From the NCBI RefSeq assembly GCF_030867095.1, contig NC_081824.1, positions 354,995,329 through 355,059,328 of the forward strand: DNA of 64,000 nt. The letters run 5' to 3'. The translations under genes were made by a program, and so were the position numbers. Below, piece after piece: positions 21,901 through 30,295 of this stretch. Origin of the DNA: Alligator mississippiensis. Its lineage: Eukaryota; Chordata; Crocodylia; Alligatoridae. The notes under the pieces were generated by a model. The model did not search any database, had not been told where the DNA came from, and was given only the letters and a program-made list of their open reading frames with translations. The first letter of the stretch is position 1, and each line of letters starts with the position of its first letter.

Positions 21901-22937
21901 CGCCGAGCCTGGCCTCCGCCAGCCTCGCGGCAGCCCTCATCGAGGCACGCACCACCCGCCTGGAGCACCTCCTGGACCCTGCTCGGTCGGCGTGGCTGTC
22001 CCCCAAAGCCCTGGCTGCCCGGCTGGCGCTGCGCTCCGTCCGCACCGCGGGGCGGCTTCTGCGGACCGTCAGGGGCGCCCTCCCGGCGGAAGCAGCGACC
22101 GCCCTGGAAGTCCATCTCCAAGCTCGCTGGACCCTCCCCGCCGCGGCCGCCGTGCACGACGCCTTCCCACCGCTGCCCGTCATCCCAGCAGTACCCTGCG
22201 AGCTGGCTGAGCGGCCCGACACGCTGCTCAGGCTCCCGGTGCCCCCCAGCAGCAATACAGGCTGCCCTTTTGGCATCCTGCCCCGCAAGGGCCTCTACAT
22301 GTGGGTGGTGCGCACCCAGCAAGCCCAGGTGCTGGCCGGCCGCCCTGACACTGCGTGGCGGAGGTGCCTGGCGTGGCCTGGGACCCCGGCGTGGCGCACG
22401 CTGTATAAGGCGCCCACTGCCAAGAAGACCGGCGAGCTGCAGTGGCGGGCTCGTGCACGGCCTCCTGGCCACCGGCACCTTTGTTCGCCACCTGGACCCG
22501 GCAGCCTCGGCGGCCTGCCCCTTCTGCCCGGGGGTGCCGGACAAGGACATTTTTCCACGCGTTCCTCGACTGCCCCCTGCTGCAGCCGCTCTTTGCCACC
22601 CTGGGCGCGCTGCTTCGGGCGCTGGGCCGGAACTTCTCCGAGGACGTCTACGTCCACTCCTTCCCCTACCGGGCAGTGGAGAAGGCCGTGGTCAGCCTGG
22701 CCAACTTCCTGCTGGGCCAGGCCAAGATAGCCACCCTGAAGAGCCGGTGAAACCGGCTCACCGGCACCGGGATGGTCGACGCCCTGCAGCTCTTCCGCCT
22801 GCTGGTGCGGGCCCGCCTCTCGATCTAGTTTGAGCACATGGTCCTGCGGCGGACGGTGCTCACCTTCGAGGAACACTGGGCCCTCGAGGGGGCGCTCTGC
22901 CAAGTCGAGGCGGGGCGCCTGCTCCTCGCCCTGTAAC
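18978..22937 (+). pseudogene. Tx1-like LINE ORF2: endonuclease and reverse transcriptase, broken
   Basis: ORF2 starts at the ATG of MAVTTIASLNTNS; the open frame reaches further upstream but only from here does it match APE. Motifs: SLNTNS, FLQETH, GGDFN and SDHALV (endonuclease), then GRAPGLDGLPVEFY, LKNWRPVS, LDQEKAFDHVDH, GIRQGCPLSGMLY and YADDVTVF (reverse transcriptase), and a C-terminal C-x2-C-H-C knuckle. In-frame stops lie at 19,845 (TGA), 21,558 (TAA), 21,828 (TAG), 22,748 (TGA) and 22,826 (TAG). Compared with copy 2, single extra bases at ~22,447 (G run) and ~22,552 (T run) shift the frame. Without these the protein would be ~1,320 residues. The catalytic blocks themselves are intact. 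Confidence 0.8.
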
Positions 22938-23226
22938 ACCCCCGGCTCCTCAAGCTGCAGACACGCATCCAGCGGGCCGAGGCCTTGGACTTTGCCTCAC
23001 GCGGGTCGAGCCCTGAGGCTCCCCATGGGTTTCCCTGCTTGCGGAAATGTAAATATGTAAATAGACCTTTGGCTCGCTATGGTTTTTAGTCTAGAGTGTA
23101 CGGGCAGGCCTTGCAGGCCGTGAGCCCAGGACCATGTCCGTGAGGCCCAGGTGTTCGGGCCAACCTGTACATACTCTTTACTGGCCCCGATTTGTCACCC
23201 TCCCTGGAATAAATGCCTCTTAAAAG

Positions 23227-23238
23227 TCTGTCTGTCTG
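23227..23238 (+). repeat. short (TCTG)n at LINE 3' end
   Basis: Three TCTG units directly follow the 3' terminus of Tx1-like copy 1 and precede the tRNA-like unit. They are probably target or tail microsatellite. Confidence 0.6.
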
Positions 23239-23304
23239 GGCTGTGTGGTAGTGTTTCTGCCTACCATGCAGAAAATCTGAGTTCAAGTCCCAGCTGTGGT
23301 GACT
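23238..23304 (+). pseudogene. tRNA-Gly-like sequence (pseudo-tRNA or SINE head)
   Basis: TTTCTGC (23,254-23,260) and GCAGAAA (23,268-23,274) form a perfect 7-bp stem around the loop CTACCAT, which reads anticodon ACC. A T-arm CTGAG-TTCAAGT-CCCAG (23,277-23,293) follows at the right spacing, and TGTGTGGTAGTG resembles an A box. The closest familiar parent is tRNA-Gly(GCC), with G34 changed to A. No paired acceptor stem is seen, so it is not a working tRNA. It runs into GGGATAAATGAAATC and then (TTTC)n, like the tail of a small SINE. Confidence 0.6.
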
Positions 23305-23318
23305 TGGGATAAATGAAA

Positions 23319-23334
23319 TCTTTCTTTCTTTCTC
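23319..23334 (+). repeat. (TTTC)n tract
   Basis: TTTC units between the tRNA-like sequence and the U6 fragment. Confidence 0.85.
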
Positions 23335-23398
23335 ACTAAAATTGGAACGATATAGAGAAGATTAGCATGGCCCCTGCGCAAGGATGACACGCAAATTC
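23335..23398 (+). pseudogene. RNU6: U6 snRNA fragment
   Basis: Sixty-four bases match vertebrate U6 snRNA from about nucleotide 24 to 87 without gaps and with one visible difference (C to T at U6 position 42, window 23,353). It includes the invariant AGATTAGCATGGCCCC and the ACAGAG-region counterpart (here ATAGAG). U6 is the catalytic spliceosomal RNA. The 5' 23 nt, the 3' end with the T-run and the pol III promoter are absent, so it is not a functional gene. It is in the same orientation as both flanking LINE copies and has TTTC repeats on either side, which points to an RNA-mediated insertion. Confidence 0.95.
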
Positions 23399-23416
23399 TT
23401 TCTTTCTTTCTTTCCC
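23399..23416 (+). repeat. (TTTC)n tract
   Basis: Four TTTC-type units join the U6 fragment to the truncated Tx1-like copy 2, which begins at CCCTCCAGCGG. Confidence 0.85.
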
Positions 23417-24982
23417 TCCAGCGGCTCCTGTACACCAAAGGCCACCTCCCGTGGTGACAGCTGGCGTGCTGATTCCTGTGGCGAGTGGGGGGCTTCGGCT
23501 TTGACCGGGAGCTGTTTCAACTGGACCTCACCTTCCTGAACGGGGCGGTCCTTCCCCCGTTCTACCGCAGCATGGTGCGGGCCTGGCGGGCGGCCTTCCA
23601 TCTCTGTCCCCAGGCCAGGCACCTGCGGTTCCCGCAACTCCTTCGAGAGCCCTTGGTCCACAACCCGGCCCTGCACCGTGTCGTGCCGAGCCTGGCCTCC
23701 GCCAGCCTCACAGCAGCTCTCGTCAAGGCATGCTCCACCCGCCTGGAGCACCTCCTGGACCCCGCTCGGTCGGACTGGCTGTCACCCGAGGCCCTGGCTG
23801 CCCGGCTGGCGATGCGCTCCGTCCGCACCGCGGGGCGGCTTCTGCGGGCCGTTAGGGCCGCCCTCCCGACGGAGGCAGTGACCGCCCTGGAAGCCCATCT
23901 CCAGGCTCGCCGGCCCCTCCCCACCGCAGATGCCGCAGAAGACGCCTTCCCACCGCTACCCATCATCCCAGCGGTACCCGGCGAGCTGGCCGAGCGGCCC
24001 AACACGCTGCTCAGGCTCCTGGTGCCCCCCAGCAGCAATACGGGCTGCCTTTTTGGCACCCTGCCCCACAAGGGCCTCTACATGTGGGTGGTGCGCACCC
24101 GGCACGCCCAGGTGCTCGCCGGCCACCCTGACACCGCGTGGCGGCGGTGCCTGGTGTGGCCCGGGACCCCGGCGTGGTGTACGCTGTATAAGGTGCCCAT
24201 CGCCAAGAAGACCGGCGACCTGCAGTGGCGGCTCGTGCACGGCATCCTGACCACCGGCACCTTTGTGCGTCACCTGGACCCAGCGGTCTCGGTGGCCTGC
24301 CCCTTCTGCTCGGGGGTGCTGGACGAGGACATTTTCCATGCGTTCCTCGACTGCCCCCGGATGCAGCCTCTCTTTGCCGCCCTGGGCACACTGCTTCGGG
24401 TGCTGGGCCGAGACTTCTTCGAAGACGCCTACGTCCACTCCTTTCCTTACCGGGCGGCCGAGCGGGCCACGGTCAGCCTGGCCAACTTCCTGCTGGGCCA
24501 GGCCAAGATGGCCACCCTGAAGAGCCGGCGAAACCGGCTCACTGGCACCGGGATGGTCGATGCCCTGCAGCTCTTCCGCCTGCTGGTGCGGGCCCGCCTC
24601 TCGCTCGAGTTTGAGCACGCTGTCCTCCGGCGGACGGTGCCCGCCGTTGAGGAGCGCTGGGCCCTCGAGGGGGCGCTGTGCCGAGTCGAGGCGGGACGCC
24701 TGATCCTCGTACTGTGATGCCACCGGCTGCTCAAGCCGCAGAGACGTGTCAAGCGGGCCGAGGCCCTGGACTTTTGCTCATGCGGGTCGACCCCGGAGGC
24801 CTCCATGGGTGTCCCCGCTGGCAGAACTGTAAATACTGTAAATAGTCCTAATGTTCGTTGTGTTGGGTTTTTTTTTATCTAGAGTGTACGGGCAGGCCTT
24901 GCAGGCCATGAGCCCAGAGCTCATGCTCTTTACTGGCTCCGAGTTATCACCCTCCCGGGAATAAAGGTCTCTTAAAAGTCAA
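23414..24982 (+). mobile_element. Tx1-like LINE, 5'-truncated copy 2
   Basis: From CCCTCCAGCGGCTCCT onward this repeats copy 1 from about 21,626 to its 3' end, with the same AATAAA and CTCTTAAAAGTC terminus. Sampled stretches differ from copy 1 by about 2-17%, so the two are related insertions and not a recent local duplication. The 5' end is truncated in the C-terminal part of ORF2. A TTTC/TC-rich microsatellite follows. Confidence 0.85.
23485..24717 (+). pseudogene. Tx1-like LINE ORF2, C-terminal ~410 residues
   Basis: This is an unbroken frame covering the region after the reverse transcriptase. It contains the knuckle CPFCSG...HAFLDC (C-x2-C-x9-H-x4-C, coded near 24,299-24,352), the usual C-terminal CCHC of L1/Tx1 enzymes, and ends at ...LILVL. 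The frame continues upstream to the truncation point but with stops there, and no ATG defines a start. Without endonuclease or polymerase it cannot act alone. It is useful as the unshifted reference for copy 1. Confidence 0.75.
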
Positions 24983-24984
24983 AG

Positions 24985-25000
24985 TCTTTCCTTCTGTCTT

Positions 25001-25031
<31 letters not shown>
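24985..25031 (+). repeat. pyrimidine microsatellite ending in (TC)n
   Basis: CTTTCCTTCTGTCTTTCTCC and then an uninterrupted (TC)n follow directly on copy 2. Confidence 0.9.
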
Positions 25032-25755
25032 TTTCACCCTGCCAGCTGTGGGAAGGCAGCCTGCAAGGAGAGAGTAATAGGGAAGGGTATTAACCTTCCT
25101 TCACTCTATTCTCCTTCTGGCACCCTTGCTGGCTGAGCATCTGCCCCACAGCTGTTAGGCAGCTCTTAGCAGTGAGAGCAAATGGTGAATAAAGTACAAA
25201 TGTCTTTTCCAGATTTCTGATTTTTCAGCAAAATCGATAGGATTTTGCCACTCGTTCCTAGAACATTTCCTTAAATTTGGAATTAAGCAGATGCGGTGCA
25301 CAGGAGTTATCCCAGAGTCAAACAGGGAAAATGCCATTAAATTGACCATAGGGTCTTTTACTTAGCAAATTAGCCAGGACATAGCTTACCAAAAATGTGG
25401 TAGAAGCTCAGTCATCTGAAGTGTTGATTTATCAAGATATAGATATCTTTCTAAAGGATGTACTGTAGGTCAACCACAATTTATAGGCTGTGTTATGCAG
25501 GATGTGAGACTTGATGCACACAATGGTCTCTCCTTGCTTTAAAATACATAGAGCTATAACAAACACAGCAAAGAGTTGAATTCTTCAAGTACTCTCATTT
25601 ATAAAAATCATTTCACAAACTGGAATAAATCTATATGTGATGAAAAATCTAAACGCTTTTGGGTATCCTGCAGACAGACAGTAGGAGAGTATTTTCAAAG
25701 AAAGTATATGGTAGGAAATATTGAAAAAAAGAATAGAAATGACTCTACTGGAGAT
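25032..25755. other. intergenic, nothing recognised
   Basis: No gene or classifiable repeat seen. Confidence 0.4.
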
Positions 25756-25937
25756 AGACAGGAGGCAGGATAGTGTGGCACCTTACAGATTAACTCATTC
25801 AGAGAGGCTTGAGGTTTTGTAGGCTGTAGAAAACTGTGGCATTTTAAGAATAACCTATGAAAGCTGAAGTCTATGAAAGGTCATGCCTTTCTGAACAAAT
25901 TAGTCTATAAGGTGCTACACTTCCCTGCCTTCTGTCT
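25756..25937. mobile_element. MITE-like element with ~40-bp terminal inverted repeats
   Basis: The left end AGACAGGAGGCAGGATAGTG...GCACCTTACAGA and the complement of the right end AGACAGAAGGCAGGGAAGTG...GCACCTTATAGA match over about 38 bp. The motif (GGCACCTTA with GACTAA) is common in dispersed repeats of turtles and crocodilians. A short similar stretch recurs near 63,530. No coding capacity. Confidence 0.6.
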
Positions 25938-26013
25938 GACTTCACACTAACAAAGCTAACTACTTCTAACTATTGAAATTAGCTAATTAACTCTGTTGGC
26001 AAATTTGCAGCTA

Positions 26014-26535
26014 GAGGTGCAGGGCTCCAGAACCCCCCTGAATCTATCTCCTTAACAGCTGGCAGGCTTTGTGGCCTCAGCAGGGCCTAGCAGCTCGGCC
26101 TGCAGTAGTTTCCACATTCCCCCTCCCCCCACCCCCCCATGACAGACACAGTTGCACAAGCACCCCTGACATGAGTTTTGCCTGTCAGCAGCAAGAGGTG
26201 CAGGGCCCCAGAACCCCTGCACCTAGCTCCTTGAAAGCTGGCAGGCTTCGTGGCCTCAGCAGGGGCTACCAGGCTTGTAGCTTTCACCCTGCTGCACCTT
26301 AACACACACACTGTCACCCATGTCATGAATTTTGCTTGTCCGCATCTTGGGGTACAGTTCCCCCCAAACCCCTGTACCTATCTCCTTGAAACTTGGCAGG
26401 TTTTGTGGCCTCAGCAGGAGCTAGCATGCCTGCAGTTTTGACCTCACTGTGGCCTAACATATACATGTGACATGAGTTTTGACCTCGAAATGAGTCGAAA
26501 CAAAACTGGCAGTGCAATTTTGCACAGCCCTAATG
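26014..26535. repeat. dispersed repeat with three degenerate internal tandem units
   Basis: Three units start at about 26,014, 26,195 and 26,349 and share GAGGTGCAGGG, CTCCTTGAAAGCTGGCAGG and TGGCCTCAGCAGG. Periods are about 181 and 154 bp. The right edge (GCAATTTTGCACAGCCCTAA) resembles a DNA-transposon terminus. Translations over it are not proteins. Confidence 0.55.
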
Positions 26536-28524
26536 TCTATCACCTACCCTAATTAGAGACTACAGCTCTCAGCAACCTCTGAAATAAGATGACAATAGGA
26601 CTTAGATACAAAAATGTGCTAAGAAATCTGCCACTGTATCCTCATAAGTATATAGCCTAATTTTGCACCATCAAGAAGCAATATCAATTCTCATTTCTGT
26701 AACATTAGCTGACTTCAAGGTGCCACCTTGATCTGCCTTTCTAAACTATTCTAGCTGAGTGCAAATCTTCTTTTTATTACACAATCTAAATTGATTAAAG
26801 AGTGGTCTAATGGCCATCTCCCAGTCACTGAAATGATTTTGGAAAAGTATTGCAAATCTTACATTCTGAATATATCAGCCCTCCTTTTAAAAGTAAATTC
26901 TGAAGAAGTGAGGGAGGTGAACAGGAGAGTAATGCCAGGTAGGTATAATACCTGGGGATGAGCTGGAGCACCCAGAGACATCTTCCAGTTACACCATTAA
27001 ATATAATAGATTCAGTTAAAAATGTGTTCATTTTCCATGACTAGCCCTTTCTTTCTTGGTAATAATACTGTCAAATGCTCCTTGCATGACCAGCAGTTTA
27101 AATGAAGGTGCACGCCTTTCTTTCATTTGATTTCTTGATCATCACCTTTAATAATGAAAATGTAATGTTCACATCAATATTTTATTAAATTTAAGTAACA
27201 TTATAGTCTACATCTGTAAGAATACAGCAGACTATACAGGGAATCATATTTTTTGTAGAAATCACTTTGTGCTGATTCTTAATTGTATTACAGTAAGTTA
27301 TTATTATTTAGATGTATAAATTGCTGCTCACATATTGCAGAGATTGCAACAATAATAGTGTTCGGTAATAATCTGTTTTTCTGCTTCTATCCTTTTGGTT
27401 CACTGATTGTACCAGCATTTGTAACAGTCCTTGCGTAGTGGTTGAACACAGCAAGACTCTATGAAGACACCTCTTTCCTAAGTAATCCTGAAAAAAAAAG
27501 TTATGCAGGAGGACTTCTTGATTTACCACAGCCTGTATTGCTGGGCAGTTACTCTGTTTGAGCCTGAGGTATATGCTGCAATTATGTTTCAGGTTTGCCT
27601 TAACCTGCATTGTAGCCTATAAAACCATCAACAAACCACCCAGAAAATCCCACCAATAGTAAGACTCTACCAATTTCCATGCTAGCAAAGAATGTCATAA
27701 ATTCTCCCTCTCTCTCTCTATTACTAAGGTTAATGTCACATTCTTTCCTCGGTGTACCTTCAGCTATGTTCTAAATTAAGTTTAAACATTAGTATTTAAA
27801 CCCGTTATTGATAGTAATATAAAAGATGACAAATATTTGTTGTAATTTAAACAATATAATATTTTATTATCAACTCAAATGATGTACTTTACATAAAACT
27901 TGTAAATAAATATAGTTTACTTCCATTTACATAGCAGCATTATTACTGGGTACACAATTATTTATAGAAAGAAAGATGGAATATGAGACAGTATAAGATT
28001 TTGGTATTTTTGTCTACTATTGTCTACTCACACTATTGAGTTTTTATCAATAGTTTAGGTTCCAAGCAACACCATCAACTTATACTTTGACTTGATAATT
28101 GTATACACTGTTTAAGAGCATAGATTCTAAACTGTAAAAAGGTTATGTTCTAATCTCAAGTATGCATTCACTCCAACTCAGTATAAACAATGGTCAGTTA
28201 CTCCAAAAAACAGGCTGCTAAACTTTGACAATTCATGAAGGCTCCTCACCTTGCTTTTTAGAGTGCCTTATGCCTCTACTAGAAGAAGCTTTGAAATTGA
28301 CAGGACCTAATACCTTAAGGGCTACAACTGAAGGATCCTTGTCAGAGTCATCAATTATGCACTTAAAACATATGACTAAGTTACAAAATAGACAGCTAAG
28401 ATGAGAGTTCTTGAACAAATGTATGCACTTAACTGATAAATAATTTTGTTATAATGTAAGTAATATGTAACAAATTGGAATTACCACTGTTATGCAGTTA
28501 AAGGAATTATACACTTATCTGGTA
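26536..28524. other. AT-rich intergenic, nothing recognised
   Basis: No supported gene, RNA or repeat. Confidence 0.4.
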
Positions 28525-29745
28525 AGCATATCTACATAAGGCTCTTTACTGAGCAGTAGAAATAATTACTGCATAGTAAGCATCACCATCTACATGTGCT
28601 GACCCTTACTGTGTGGTAATTTCCTCTACTTGGCAGTTAATTTGCTACCTGTAAATGCAAGTGGCAAATTAACTACCAAGTAATAACTGCACAGTACGGC
28701 ATTTCTAGACAGCCAACTAGAAGCAAATTTGCTCCCAGTAAGCCAGGCAACAGGGGGTGGGAGATTGTCCCCACCTGGGCTCTGATGGTAGAGCCCACCC
28801 TGGGAAGCAGGCAGCTCCGGGGGCAGGGAACTAGTTCCCCCTGCCACAGCAGTAGGGAGCTCCCAGCCCCAGCTCTGTGATTGCAGAGTGGAGGCTGGGA
28901 ACAAGCTCCCCAGTCCCTGCCCCACAATCGCAGAGCAGGGCCTGGGAGCTCCCTGCAAGGGGAGAACACCTGCCCGGCCTGGCACTGGCTGGGACCTGCC
29001 CCTGACCAGGACAGTCCCCAGCCAGCTCCAGGCTGCACATGCAGACTTCCCTGTGCAGGCTGGGGCAGGCTGGGAACTGTCCTGGTCAGGGGCAAGTCCC
29101 AGCCCTACAGATTTTTTCCCAGGCCTGTGCCCCAATCAGGCAATCAAGGCACAGGGCTTGGAAACAGCTTCAGAGAAGGGGCAGGTCCCAGCCCCCTGTC
29201 CCAATCCATCAGTGGGTAGATAGCAGAGAGCCCCCAGATGGGCGGGGATTCCCCACCCAGCCAGGGGATTGCTGCTAGCTGCCCCATTGATGGATCAGGA
29301 CAGGGGACTAGGACCTGCCCTTCCCCTGCAGCTGTTTCCAAGCCTCCTGCCCCCAATCAGGGAGCTGGGGCCAGGAGTTTCTTGCTGCCAGGGCAGGGGC
29401 ATGTTGTCCCTGTCCAGGATCTGCCACTAGAGCCTGCCCCACAGCAGGCAGTTCCCAGGGACAGAGAGCAATCTCCCAGCCCCCATCATAAGACCGCTGT
29501 CTCCTAGCCCTGTACTCCCTGCCAGCCCCTGGACTAGTACCCCAGTGAGTCTAGAATTCCCTCTGGCTGCTGCAGGGGGCTGGCGCAGGGCAGGAGGGGG
29601 CTGGCATTGACTGCTGCCAGGAGCAGCACATCTGCTTCCAAATCTCCTCATGTGTAGCTGCCAGCCCAGGGCAGGTTTACTGGAGTAACTTACTCGAAAG
29701 TAAACCTACCCTGCAGTATTTGCACGTATATACGTGCCCATTGTA
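28525..29745. repeat. composite repeat: MITE-like ends with GC-rich interior
   Basis: The left end (CATATCTACATAAGG, short palindromes to about 28,720) and right end (CTGCAGTATTTGCACGTATA) resemble inverted termini of the TCTACA-type elements. Between lies ~930 bp of GC-rich DNA with internal inverted repeats. The clearest pairs GGGACCTGCCCCTGACCAGG (about 29,009) with CCTGGTCAGGGGCAAGTCCC (about 29,082). The long frames on both strands here reflect composition, not genes. Confidence 0.4.
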
Positions 29746-30174
29746 CATCAGTTTTGTAAGTTATACCTTGGATTTTCATGTCTGAAAGAGATTAGAAGAA
29801 ACTCAACTTTATTTTTTTCAGTTTGGGTTTGTTTGCATTCAGCAATAATTTGTATTTGTTGTAGGTCTGCTGTTTTCTAGCCACACAATAAAGCATGGAA
29901 TATTATTAATTATAATTACATATTGTAATCTACTATCTGTGGTGTCAGTACACCACAGCCCAATCCAGTATGTGTAACCAAGACCCTCAGTGAGATAAAT
30001 GGAAGTTATGGGTGCATAAAGAAAACAAGGGCTAAATCTTTTTTGTTTTAGTCAAAACAAAACTTTAATTAAAGTTTTATGAATGAGACAAGCATGCCTT
30101 GTTGTAATACTAGGCAAAGTGACTTTAATAATATATTATTATGTATGTATAATATAATAATAATATATTATTAT
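29746..30174. other. AT-rich intergenic, nothing recognised
   Basis: No gene seen. A short TA-rich tract is at about 30,130-30,180. Confidence 0.4.
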
Positions 30175-30295
30175 TTATGTATTATTTAGACAGAGTCCAA
30201 GAACCTCAGTCAAGCCTCAGGATCTCAATGTGCTAGCAACTGTACAGACAAATACACTAGGCCAGTCCCTGCTCCAGATAAATTATAATTTACAG
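30175..30295 (+). repeat. ancient SINE-like remnant
   Basis: The pattern TCAGGATC, ATGTGCTAG, CTGTACAGACA and GTCCCTGCTCCAGATAA matches a sequence widely dispersed in turtles and crocodilians (..TGCTAGGCGCTGTACA..GTCCCTGCCCC..). Family not named with certainty. Confidence 0.35.

Larger units (their letters stand above)
16568..23228 (+). mobile_element. Tx1-like LINE, near full-length, copy 1
   Basis: This 6.7-kb non-LTR retrotransposon starts directly after CTTTCTTTCTTTC with CAAGATGGCGGCCGACAGG. It has a ~460-bp 5' UTR, ORF1 with a CCHC knuckle, ORF2 with APE endonuclease and reverse transcriptase, and a 3' UTR ending AATAAA...CTCTTAAAAGTC. L1/Tx1-type organisation and ORF2 motifs (LDQEKAFDHVDH, YADDVTVF) separate it clearly from CR1. 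ORF1 has one frame change. ORF2 has about five in-frame stops and two 1-base insertions, so the copy is recent but dead. (TCTG)n follows the 3' end. Some Tx1-clade elements are known to target microsatellites or RNA genes. Confidence 0.85.

Noticed and set aside
23335-23398. Functional U6 gene
   Set aside because: Missing the first 23 nt, the 3' T-run and any upstream proximal element or TATA box.
26014-26535. CRISPR-like array
   Set aside because: Only three diverged units of unequal spacing, in a vertebrate genome; a degenerate tandem inside a transposon fits better.
28626-29651. Possible gene in the GC-rich block
   Set aside because: Internal inverted repeats and matching frames on both strands indicate repeat DNA.
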